Shown here piece by piece: positions 16,229 to 23,686 of a stretch of DNA of 64,000 nt; within the stretch, counting starts at the first letter, position 1, and each line of letters begins with the position of its first letter. Origin of the DNA: S015-6 sp964384945 (lineage in GTDB: Bacteria; Desulfobacterota; DSWW01). Under the pieces are notes generated by a model. It saw only the letters and a program-made list of their open reading frames with translations. It ran no database searches and was not told the origin of the DNA. The position numbers and the translations under genes are program-made. The stretch is from NCBI GenBank assembly GCA_964384945.1, contig CAYLMK010000009.1, positions 124,001-188,000 of the forward strand, written 5' to 3'.

Positions 16229-17095
16229 ATGAGTATTCGAGCGGAAATCATCGGCCGAATCGCGTCGGTTCCGACCCTGCCCAGTGCGTCGACAGAGGTC
16301 GTGCGGCTCGTCCGCGACCCGCGTTCGCCCAGCGCCGAGGTCGCAAGGGTGATCGAATACGATCCTGCGCTGACCACGAACGTGCTGCGCATCGCGAACA
16401 CCGCCCCGTTCGGCGCCCCGCAATCGGTCGGTACGGTGCGAGAGGCCTTCTCGAGGCTTGTCCCTGACAACGGCTTCGAGTCCGTCCTGGCCGAGGCCTT
16501 CGGCAAGATCACCGAGAGCCCCATGACCGGATACGACGTCAAGGGAGAGGATCTGTGGGATCATCTCATCGGAAGTGCCATCGCTTCCACCCGCCTCGCG
16601 CAGGTGCTCCGGCTGAGCCCCCCGGAGCACCTGTTCACAGCGGCCTTGACCCACGATATCGGGAAGGTGGTGCTTGGAACATTCCCGGAGATCGACGCGT
16701 ACGGAATCATCGCGCTGGCCCTCCGAGACAGGATATCCTTCGAGGAAGCCGAGCGCACGGTCCTCGGGATCGATCATGCCGAGGTGGGGGCCTTTCTCGC
16801 CGAACATTGGGGCCTTCCCGGCAGCATCGTGGACGCCGTCCGACTCCACCATCAGCCGGAGCTGTCTCTCGAGCATCCCCTGATCGTGAATCTCGTGCAC
16901 GTCGCGGACGTGGTCTGCCTGATGGCCGGGGTGGGCGCGAGCATCGACGCCCTCGGCTACCGGCCCTCGAGCCTGGCCTTGCAGCGGCTCAGGCTGCAGC
17001 TCGGCGTCCTGGACAGGATCGTATACGAGGTCCTCAACGAGCTGCTGAAGGTGCGCACCCTGTTCAAGTTCCGTGACGAGGGGTGCGCCCAGTAG
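16229..17095 (+). CDS. HDOD-domain protein
   Basis: After a short N-terminus the protein begins with PTLPSASTEVVRLVRDP and a long helical HDOD domain. A degenerate-looking HD site, AALTHDIGKVVLG, and later HHQPELS sit at the expected places. HDOD proteins are usually non-catalytic signalling scaffolds, often linked to c-di-GMP or two-component pathways. The frame extends to a GTG at 16193, but MSIRAEIIGRIASVPTLP at 16229 aligns with the usual family start. No receiver or GGDEF domain is fused. Confidence 0.85.
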   Translation: MSIRAEIIGRIASVPTLPSASTEVVRLVRDPRSPSAEVARVIEYDPALTTNVLRIANTAPFGAPQSVGTVREAFSRLVPDNGFESVLAEAFGKITESPMTGYDVKGEDLWDHLIGSAIASTRLAQVLRLSPPEHLFTAALTHDIGKVVLGTFPEIDAYGIIALALRDRISFEEAERTVLGIDHAEVGAFLAEHWGLPGSIVDAVRLHHQPELSLEHPLIVNLVHVADVVCLMAGVGASIDALGYRPSSLALQRLRLQLGVLDRIVYEVLNELLKVRTLFKFRDEGCAQ

Positions 17096-17191
17096 AGGTC
17101 TCGCGGCCCTTTCTCCTCCCTTTCCCGCCCGCTCTCTTTTCCTTTCTGCCTCCCGAACCTGTATGATGTCCGGGTTCCTGGAGGGAATCTC

Positions 17192-17941
17192 ATGGGCCAC
17201 CTGAAGGCGATCGGCTTCGATCTGTTCAACACGCTCATGACCGTCCATCCCGACGCCATGCGGCAGGCGCACGAAAAGCAGCTCCAGGTTCTTCACGAGG
17301 AGCGAATCCCTGTGGAGGCCGAGGCCTTCGGCAAGGCCTATGTGGAGGCCGCCGTGAAGTTCATCCGCGCGGCCCGGAAGGACGGGAGAGAGACGCACAA
17401 CAGCCTATGGGTGGCCGAGGCCCTGGCAAGTTTGGGCCACACCCTTCCGCCCGGAGACCCGCGGATCGGAAAGGCCGTCGATGCCTACTTCTCCGCCTTC
17501 TACCCGAACTGCGAACTCATCCCCGGCACCCGGGAACTCCTGGGCGAGCTCGGGGGGCGTTTCCCCCTCGGCATGATCACCAACTTCACCGACGGACCCG
17601 CGGCGCGAAAGATCATCGATGTACTGGGCCTCGACCCCTTCTTCCAGGACATCCTCGTCTCGGGTGAGCTCGGCTACCGGAAGCCCCACTCTTACGTGTT
17701 TGACAGGTTCGTGGATGCGATGGGTGTGCCGCCCGAACAGATCCTCTTCGTCGGGGACGACCTGGAGGCGGACGTTCAGGGGGCGAAGGCCGCGGGCCTT
17801 CAGCCGGTCCTCGCCACCTTCGTGCAGGACGCGAACCTTCCCGCGGCCCGCACCCTCCTCTCCCCGGAACGGACCGACTACCCTGCGGACGTGCCGCGGA
17901 TATCCTGCTGGCAGGACCTGCTCGATCTGCTCCAGGCATGA
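17192..17941 (+). CDS. HAD-superfamily hydrolase
   Basis: Motif I is AIGFDLFNTL with the nucleophile D10; the usual general acid two residues later is Phe12, as in the dehalogenase-like branch. Motif II is MITNFTDG, motif III KPHSYVFDRF, and motif IV LFVGDDLEADVQGAKAAGL. A helical cap lies at about residues 18-95. The protein likely hydrolyses a phosphate ester or a C-halogen bond; the substrate is unknown. GGAGGGAAT precedes the ATG. Confidence 0.88.
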   Translation: MGHLKAIGFDLFNTLMTVHPDAMRQAHEKQLQVLHEERIPVEAEAFGKAYVEAAVKFIRAARKDGRETHNSLWVAEALASLGHTLPPGDPRIGKAVDAYFSAFYPNCELIPGTRELLGELGGRFPLGMITNFTDGPAARKIIDVLGLDPFFQDILVSGELGYRKPHSYVFDRFVDAMGVPPEQILFVGDDLEADVQGAKAAGLQPVLATFVQDANLPAARTLLSPERTDYPADVPRISCWQDLLDLLQA

Positions 17942-17994
17942 AGCAGGCAACGTGCGGCGGGCGGGATCACCGACATCGGGATGCCCCGGCGGCA

Positions 17995-18394
17995 CTAGAG
18001 CCGTGTCAGATTCCAGGCCACTTTGACCTCGACTGGCACCATGGCTTCGGTGACGTAACCAAAGCCGGGGCCGAGCTGGTCGAGGCTCCTCTCCCCCTTC
18101 AGCGTCAGCTTGCCGCTCGCGATCAGGCTCCCGCCGGAGCTGCCGTTGTCCCCGTCCACCCAAGCGTCACTGCGAAGGCCTACCGGGGGTTGCAGGCTGA
18201 CCCAGCGGTAGTTCCGCTCCTGGCGCGCGCTGCCCCTCGGCCACGAACCCCGGGCTATCCGCACCGGCCAAACGGCCCGTCAGGGCGACAGAGAACAAAA
18301 CGACCATGCACAAGGCAGCCCTGACGTGGGTCTCTGCGGACAGGAACAGAGAACCTGCGCCTGACCTCGTTCCCTTCGTGATTCCCTCTTTCAT
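17995..18394 (-). pseudogene. Secreted hypothetical protein, frameshifted
   Basis: A frame starting at 18394 has a convincing signal peptide (ALCMVVLFSVALTG, cleavage probably after AGA) and then runs into nonsense. The neighbouring frame, closing at 17995, continues with RWVSLQPPVGLRSDAWVDG and ends EVKVAWNLTRL. Together they look like one exported protein of about 130 residues with a frameshift near 18230. I recognise no family. The frameshift may be an assembly error. Confidence 0.5.
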
Positions 18395-18717
18395 CGATAC
18401 TCCACGAGATGTTGCCTCTCGTGCTTCCCGCCATGCTCTTGCGTCGCCTGTTGTCTGTGTCGCGTATCGGAGCACATTCTCTCCCGCTGAAAAACGCGTC
18501 CGCATCGTCACGTCCCCCGTGCCAAGTTTCCATTCACACCACAGAGCCGAACACCTCGAGGTCTTCGAAGTCGGTCTTGTAAACGCAGGGATCCCGCGAT
18601 AATGTGCACTCTGCGTGGACAAGAGAAGGGGCAACCACAAGAGAATCACCCAGGACATGGACCCGCTCAGGATGTCCGGAACGATGTTCGTGTCCAACGA
18701 CTCGGAGGGGAGATCGA

Positions 18718-20274
18718 ATGGGTGAGGCAAAAAGGTTGACCGGAGGGAACATCTGGAAGATCATCTTCCTCGCCGCCGTTCTGGGCGTGGCCGCACTGTT
18801 GGGTCTGGGTGCTTACAGGCTGCTCGAAGTTCCTCCCTGCGATCCCATCTACGAGGAGAATCCTCCAAACTACGACCCAACTCCCCTGAGAACCGTGAAT
18901 CCGGATGCTCCCAGGCCGAACATTGTCATCATTCTCTGCGATGATCTGGGGTACGGGGATCTGGGCTGTTACGGAACGGACATCATCAAGACGCCGAACA
19001 TCGACCGGCTCGCTCGCCAGGGGGCACGTTTCACGAACTTCTACGCCTCGAATTCCATCTGCACACCCTCCCGTGCAGGGCTTCTGACCGGCAGATACTC
19101 CCAGCGGTCGGGAATGACCTGGGTCCTGCTCCCGGAAGACGAGCCGGCCCGCCTTCGAGTGGCGAATAACGCGGGCCGGATGCTGGGGAATCTGGGACTC
19201 CTGGATCTCGGATCCAATAGCGGGACGACGGGCTTGCCCCGGAGCGAGATCACCCTTGCAGAGGCACTGAAGATGGGCGGATACCGGACCGGCATGGTGG
19301 GCAAGTGGCACCTGGGGGATTTCGCCAGCAACCCGGATCACAACCCCGTGAAGCACGGCTTTGACTTCTTCTGCGGGGTGCCGCACAGCAATGACTTGCT
19401 GCCGTTCCCCCTGTACCGGAATGAACAGGAGATCGAGGCACATGTGGAGGACCAGGCCAAACTGACCGGCCTGTACACGAAAGAGGCGATCGCTTTCATC
19501 GAGGAGAACAGGGAAGAGCCGTTCTTCCTCTATCTGGCCCACACCTTCCCCCATCAGCCCCTGTTTGCCTCGGAACGTTTCCGCGGAAGATCGAAGGGGG
19601 GTATCTATGGCGACACGGTGGAAGAAATCGACTGGAGTGTCGGCCGGATCATGGACTGCCTCGAACGAAACCGTCTGGAGGAGAAGACCCTGGTCCTGTT
19701 CACGAGCGACAACGGGCCCTGGTTTGAAGGGGATCCGGGGCATCACCGAGGCAGAAAGGGCCAGAGCTATGAGGGCGGTTTCAGGGTTCCGATGATTGCC
19801 AGGTATCCGGCTGTGATCCCGGCAGGACGGGTCTGCCGCGAGCCTGCCATGAACATCGACTTTTTCCCGACCAGCCTGGCCCTTGCGGGCCTGGAGCTTC
19901 CCAGGGACCGGATCATCGACGGCAGGGACATCCTCGGCCTGATGACCGGAGAGGCGAAGGAAACGCCCCATGATATACTCTGTTTCTATCACGTGGAGGA
20001 GTTGGAGGCGGTTCGTGTGGGCAAGTGGAAGTACATTCGAAACATCCATCACTATGTCTACCCGCTCCCCGTGGACAAGGAAACCAAGCCGGCCGGCAAG
20101 ATGGGGCGCGGAACTCTGGGCCGCTGGCCCATACTGTACGATCTTGAGATCGATCCGGCCGAGAGCTACAACCTGATCGACAATCATCCTCAGGTCGGTC
20201 GGCAGCTTCGCGGGCAGATGGAGGAATGGGAACAAGGACTGGAACAGAATCCGAGGGGCTGGATCACGAAGTAA
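18718..20274 (+). CDS. Sulfatase (formylglycine-dependent), membrane-anchored
   Basis: An N-terminal hydrophobic segment (residues 14-33) exports and probably anchors the protein. The sulfatase core begins NIVIILCDDLGYGDLGCYG, with the metal-binding Asp pair. The active-site motif is C115-T-P-S-R, the signature in which Cys is converted to formylglycine. GKWHLGD and FTSDNGPW are the other expected motifs. It hydrolyses sulfate esters, substrate unknown. GGAGGGGAGA before ATG 18718 fixes the start; the longer upstream frame lacks such a site. No sulfatase-maturating enzyme lies in the window. The gene is followed by a truncated hydantoinase-type gene. Confidence 0.95.
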   Translation: MGEAKRLTGGNIWKIIFLAAVLGVAALLGLGAYRLLEVPPCDPIYEENPPNYDPTPLRTVNPDAPRPNIVIILCDDLGYGDLGCYGTDIIKTPNIDRLARQGARFTNFYASNSICTPSRAGLLTGRYSQRSGMTWVLLPEDEPARLRVANNAGRMLGNLGLLDLGSNSGTTGLPRSEITLAEALKMGGYRTGMVGKWHLGDFASNPDHNPVKHGFDFFCGVPHSNDLLPFPLYRNEQEIEAHVEDQAKLTGLYTKEAIAFIEENREEPFFLYLAHTFPHQPLFASERFRGRSKGGIYGDTVEEIDWSVGRIMDCLERNRLEEKTLVLFTSDNGPWFEGDPGHHRGRKGQSYEGGFRVPMIARYPAVIPAGRVCREPAMNIDFFPTSLALAGLELPRDRIIDGRDILGLMTGEAKETPHDILCFYHVEELEAVRVGKWKYIRNIHHYVYPLPVDKETKPAGKMGRGTLGRWPILYDLEIDPAESYNLIDNHPQVGRQLRGQMEEWEQGLEQNPRGWITK

Positions 20275-20334
20275 GCCCTTCGGAGCCATCGGGGCGCGGT
20301 CGGTGCTTGGGTTTAGCCCGGAACAGGGGATCAC

Positions 20335-20490
20335 ATGCCGCACAAGCCCCGGGTGCTGGCCATCGATGCGGGCGGCACCATGACCGACACGTTTCTCATC
20401 GACGCCACGGGCGAGTTCGTGGTCGGCAAGGCCCAGACAACCCCGGAGGACGAGAGCCGGGCCTTCATGCAAAGAGTGATTGAATGGGGG
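20335..20490 (+). pseudogene. N-terminal fragment of a hydantoinase/oxoprolinase (acetone carboxylase beta-like) gene
   Basis: The first 52 codons read VLAIDAGGTMTDTFLI and GEFVVGKAQTTPEDES, the ATP-binding start of hydantoinase A/acetone carboxylase beta subunits (usually about 700 residues). At about 20490 the similarity stops abruptly in a G-rich tract followed by GGGTCAGGTCTTGATTATC. The gene has been cut at that point, either by an insertion-related event or by recombination. Confidence 0.65.
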
Positions 20491-20845
20491 GGGTCAGGTC
20501 TTGATTATCAACTCTGCCGGCGTGCTTCAGGGCACGCCACTGGCTGTTTTCGTGTACAATTACGACCTAAGCCTGCCGCCTCCCGACCCGAACAGCCATG
20601 GAACGGGCAAACCCTGCCTGTGAATTGCCGCAGCGGAGGAGAAGATACAGTACACCCTCCTGGTGCCGGCCGTGCTGAACCTCCTGCTCAAACACTCCGC
20701 GGCGGCCCGGTTCGACCTGAGCCCAACCCGACGGCAGGGATTTTCGGGCCGCTCGCGGGCGGCAGGGGTCAACAGAAAAAGGGGGGGAGTGCCGAGCAAG
20801 TCCGGGGCGGACCGAAGGAGACCAAAACCGGGGCGGGCCGAAATC
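20491..20845. other. Disrupted intergenic region with no intact gene
   Basis: The left edge begins with a run of seven G and GTCAGGTCTTGATTATC, a type of sequence seen at the ends of transposase-associated elements in other genomes. A short frame containing GVLQGTPLAVFVYNYDLSLP ends at about 20620. No complete transposase or terminal inverted repeats could be found. Confidence 0.4.
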
Positions 20846-21247
20846 CTATGCGGAGAGCACGCGGAAGCGCGGGCTGCCCTTCAGGACCTTGTCGAAGGTC
20901 AACGTCTGCGACGCCCCGTCTCGCTCGTTGGCCCGCCCGAGGTAGTAATCCGAGAAGTCCGCCTTCCCGCGGCGATACTCCCCGAGGGCATGCCATACGG
21001 TGTCTTTGTCGGCCACCTCGAACTGGCGCGTCCGGACGATCTGTTCGAGAACCGCGAGGATCTCGGCCTTGCCGAAACCGTAGGCGGTCTCCAGAACCCA
21101 CACAAGCTCGCACAGGACCAGCGGCTGGATGAGCAACTTCTCGCCCTTCGCCGCCTCTCCTTCGATCTCCTCGGCCGCGATCGCCGCCTGCTTCGGTTCA
21201 TCCTGCGCGAGGTAACGGACCAGGACGTTGGTATCCAGGGCCTTCAT
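20846..21247 (-). CDS. PIN-domain ribonuclease toxin (VapC-like)
   Basis: The protein starts MKALDTNVLVRYLAQDEP, giving the first catalytic Asp of PIN domains (D5). ELVWVLETAYGFG carries the conserved Glu, and ADFSDYYLG supplies the later Asp positions. VapC toxins cut RNA, often tRNA or rRNA, and are inhibited by a partner antitoxin. The start codon overlaps the stop of the AbrB-type antitoxin gene by four bases (ATGA), a normal toxin-antitoxin pairing. Confidence 0.88.
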   Translation of the reverse strand: MKALDTNVLVRYLAQDEPKQAAIAAEEIEGEAAKGEKLLIQPLVLCELVWVLETAYGFGKAEILAVLEQIVRTRQFEVADKDTVWHALGEYRRGKADFSDYYLGRANERDGASQTLTFDKVLKGSPRFRVLSA

Positions 21248-21486
21248 GGCCGGCCTCCGCGCTCCCGGATTGCGCGGTTCATCGCCTGCACGGGTACCGG
21301 CGCACGACCGGCGCGCTTCAAGATGCCCTTCAGCCTCCGAACGTCTTCGAGCGCGGGCCGGAGCACGACGTCTCCGTCATCCTGCACGACGAAATCCACC
21401 GCATCGCCGGGCTGAAGGCCCAGGCGCTCCCGGATCGCTTTTGGAATCACGGTCTGTCCCTTGCTGCTCATCGTGGAAGTCGGCAT
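21244..21486 (-). CDS. AbrB/MazE-type antitoxin
   Basis: The 80-residue protein has a swapped-hairpin DNA-binding start, STMSSKGQTVIPKAIRERLG, followed by GDAVDFVVQDDGDVVLRP. The C-terminal 30 residues are the toxin-binding tail. It neutralises the PIN toxin encoded directly downstream and should repress the operon through the AT-rich repeats at 21512-21542. Confidence 0.88.
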   Translation of the reverse strand: MPTSTMSSKGQTVIPKAIRERLGLQPGDAVDFVVQDDGDVVLRPALEDVRRLKGILKRAGRAPVPVQAMNRAIRERGGRP

Positions 21487-21511
21487 GAACGCATCCCTCT
21501 TGCTTTTCTTA

Positions 21512-21542
21512 CTTACTTGTTAGATTGTAATAAAATAGTAAG
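21512..21542. promoter_or_regulatory. Candidate operator of the AbrB/PIN module
   Basis: CTTACT (21512-21517) and AGTAAG (21537-21542) form an inverted repeat in an AT-rich region just before the antitoxin start; an extra CTTACT lies at 21508-21513. The layout fits an antitoxin binding site overlapping the promoter. Confidence 0.45.
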
Positions 21543-21703
21543 ACGAAAGGTTCTTCCTGTCAAGGTCCGCCATCTTGCGCCTGAGAACGGAAAAGTCGAG
21601 TGCATCATGCGAGGGGCCTGGCAATAGGGTCAGGACCTGATCCCGATCCCATTGCCTCGTCAGGAGGATAGACTCAGGCCCGCCGAAAACCCTTGACATC
21701 CCG

Positions 21704-21750
21704 GACAGCGACTGTCAGGATAGAAGCGTACGGCATCGACGTACGTACGT
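21704..21750. promoter_or_regulatory. Candidate promoter/operator region of the Phd/VapC module
   Basis: GACAG-CGA-CTGTC (21704-21716) is a perfect inverted repeat, and ACGTACGTACGT at 21739-21750 is a 12-base palindrome. Phd/YefM antitoxins bind GTAC-rich palindromes near their promoters. TTGACA lies at 21693-21698 but without a clear -10 box. AGGAGGT precedes the ATG at 21767. Confidence 0.45.
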
Positions 21751-21766
21751 AGCAGGAGGTGCTCGG

Positions 21767-21991
21767 ATGAAGGTCACAGCCACGAAACTTCGGCAGAATC
21801 TTTACCGCATTCTCGACCGTGTCGCCGAAACAGGCGAGACGGTCGAAATCGTGCGGGGAGACAAAGTGTTGAGGATCGCCGTCGCCTCTCCCCGGAAGAA
21901 GATGAAGCGGCTGGTTTCTCGGAAGGATTATCTGAAGGGTGATCCCGACGAGATCGTCCACATGGACTGGACCGATCAATGGAAACCCTGA
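21767..21991 (+). CDS. Phd/YefM-family antitoxin
   Basis: The 74-residue protein starts MKVTATKLRQNLYRILDRVA and continues GETVEIVRGDKVLRIAVASP, the classic Phd fold. The charged C-terminal tail (RKDYLKGDPDEIVHMDW) should wrap the toxin. AGGAGGT precedes the start, and the 3' end overlaps the VapC start by 13 bases. It inhibits the toxin and represses the operon. Confidence 0.85.
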   Translation: MKVTATKLRQNLYRILDRVAETGETVEIVRGDKVLRIAVASPRKKMKRLVSRKDYLKGDPDEIVHMDWTDQWKP

Positions 21992-22362
21992 TCCACCTCG
22001 ACACACACGTCGTGGCCTGGCTTTTTATGGGAGACCGAAAGAGGCTTCAACCGGTCTCGAAGACGCTGGAAGGCTCGGACCTGGCAATCTCCTGCATCGT
22101 GCCCTTGGAACTGCAGTACCTTTTCGAGATCGGAAGGGCCACGGAACCGGCCGAGACGGTCATCTCCGACCTGGTGGGCCGGCTCGGCCTGCGCATGTCC
22201 GAGGCCCCCTTTGCGCGGGTTGCCCGGGAGGCCGTTCGCCAGAGCTGGACCCGGGACCCGTTCGACCGCCTCATCGTCGCCAATGCGCTCGTCGAAAACC
22301 TGCCCCTTCTCACATTCGATGAGAACATCCGCGCTCACTGCAGCCTGGCGTTCTGGCGGTGA
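21979..22362 (+). CDS. PIN-domain toxin (VapC-like)
   Basis: The 127-residue protein begins LIHLDTHVVAWLFMGD with the first catalytic Asp; CIVPLELQYLFEIG carries the Glu, and DPFDRLIVANALVENLPLLT the distal Asp residues. It belongs to the PIN subgroup usually paired with Phd-type antitoxins, as here. It probably acts as an RNase when the antitoxin is lost. Confidence 0.87.
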   Translation: METLIHLDTHVVAWLFMGDRKRLQPVSKTLEGSDLAISCIVPLELQYLFEIGRATEPAETVISDLVGRLGLRMSEAPFARVAREAVRQSWTRDPFDRLIVANALVENLPLLTFDENIRAHCSLAFWR

Positions 22363-22408
22363 CCCGCGAGCAGGGCCCATGGGCCCCCGGAATGACCCAA
22401 TCGCCGAA

Positions 22409-22597
22409 TCACCCAATGCCTGTGCGGGACGGCAGCCGTGCAAGCACAGCTTCTCTGCCCGGTTTTTTCCTCACCTGAAAGACGCGCTCATCTGCAATGA
22501 CCACTTCGATGTCATCACCTTCGCGCAGTTTCAATGCTTCAACCACCGAGGCGGGCAGCCGAACGGCCAGGCTGTTTCCCCATTTCGAGACCCGCAT
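22409..22597 (-). CDS. AbrB/MazE-type antitoxin, probably truncated
   Basis: The frame starts MRVSKWGNSLAVRLPASVVE and continues KLREGDDIEVVIADERVFQV, a textbook swapped-hairpin antitoxin. GGAGGAT lies at the right distance. After REAVLARL the sequence diverges from the usual C-terminal tail and stops at 62 residues. The expected toxin gene does not follow, so the module is broken. The PIN remnant at 22989-23264 lies on the same strand but upstream. Confidence 0.65.
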   Translation of the reverse strand: MRVSKWGNSLAVRLPASVVEALKLREGDDIEVVIADERVFQVRKKPGREAVLARLPSRTGIG

Positions 22598-22675
22598 GAT
22601 GGATCCTCCTAAATATACATTTTCCAAATGTACATCATTTACTTGCATCGGGGTCAACTCGAGTACCGCTTCCAG

Positions 22676-22984
22676 GTACCATCGAGGGGTCAAGGGCGCC
22701 GTGGTGGACGCCCCCATCCGGGCCGTCCGGCGGATCCTGGAAATCGGCTTTCTGGTTTGGGCCCGGGGCAACATGCCTGCGGACTCTGCGGGCAGGGTGG
22801 ACCTGGTCGGCGTGGGCCGGCCCCTCACCTGCGGCGGCATCAGGGTCGAGCCGGACGATGTGGTCGTCGCGACCGAGACGGCATGGTCGTGATCCCCGTA
22901 CACCGGGTGGACCTGGCCGAGGTGGTTGAGAAGGCAGAGACGGTCGTCATCGCCGAGCCCGGCAGGAGATCCGCAACGGTGTAG
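22676..22984 (+). pseudogene. RraA-family (aldolase/RNase E regulator-like) fragment
   Basis: One frame reads GAVVDAPIRAVRRILEIGF, ARGNMPADSAGRVDLVGV and GGIRVEPDDVVVA, the conserved core of RraA/HMG-aldolase proteins. The continuation VIPVHRVDLAEVVEKAE is in the next frame, so there is a frameshift near 22890. The N-terminal half is absent. It is a relic. Confidence 0.6.
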
Positions 22985-22988
22985 AGAC

Positions 22989-23264
22989 TCAGTTGGTTTT
23001 GGACCGAGAAGACGCCAGGTATTCCTTCAGGGAGAAGATCCGGATCCCCTGGTACCGTCGCAATGCCGGCAGGGCCCGGTCCCCGGTTACGACGGCCTCG
23101 GCCTTTCCCGCCATCGCGCACTCCAGGATCCGGTTGTCCGGCTCATCCTTCAACACGGCGATCCTCTCTCTCGGCCGGCACAATTCGGCTATCTCGGAAA
23201 GAAACACGGCCACACGCGCCATGGTTCGGATCCACGTAGAACCCCGCTTTAACCCCTGCAGCAC
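22989..23264 (-). pseudogene. PIN-domain (COG1569-like) toxin fragment
   Basis: The frame contains DEPDNRILECAMAGKAEAVV, TGDRALPAL and GIRIFSLKEYLA, the C-terminal half of PIN proteins with three of the acidic residues. The N-terminal strand with the first catalytic Asp is missing, and what precedes is not PIN-like. It is most likely a truncated toxin gene. Confidence 0.6.
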
Positions 23265-23290
23265 CGGCTGCCACTCTCAGAAACTCTGCG

Positions 23291-23434
23291 ATGTACGAGA
23301 TCCAGGAGCGGGAACAGTATCTTTTCGATCAGAAGACGGTGGACCGAGTTGCGGGGTTTCTGTGCCGGTTCGAGAAGCCTTGTTGCCTGTGCGCTCCGCT
23401 CGTGGGCGCATTCGTCGTGAGGCCAATGTCCTGA
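23291..23434 (+). pseudogene. Short fragment, possibly of a methyltransferase-type protein
   Basis: The 47-codon frame has YEIQEREQYLFDQKTVDRVA and FLCRFEKPCCLCAPLVGA. A two-helix start followed by PCCLCAP resembles the opening of a class of predicted methyltransferases, but this is from memory of the pattern and uncertain. The frame then stops. The following 23435-23686 region holds no clear gene. Confidence 0.3.
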
Positions 23435-23686
23435 AGACTTTCTCGCCGTTTTCGATGCGACCTGCGGGCTATCGCCCGGCCTACGAGACAGTGCAAAGAT
23501 GTGAGAGAAATGATATCCAGTTCTACTCGAATTTTCCGGAGAAGAGGGTTCGGCAGTTGAAAGTCTGACGGGGATATCGGATAGTTGCTCGAAGCGATGA
23601 TCCGACAAGTCAATCGCCGGGAAATGACCCGCATCATCAGGAAATGAAGCTATATCGAACGGGTTTCCGGGGGGAGGGTCCACATT

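Noticed and set aside
18604..18717. Upstream start for the sulfatase at 18604
   Set aside because: GGAGGGGAGA just before 18718 and the membrane anchor at residues 14-33 support the shorter form.
20560..20799. Minus-strand frame near the hydantoinase fragment
   Set aside because: It matches no family and overlaps a disrupted region; more likely a shadow of remnants.
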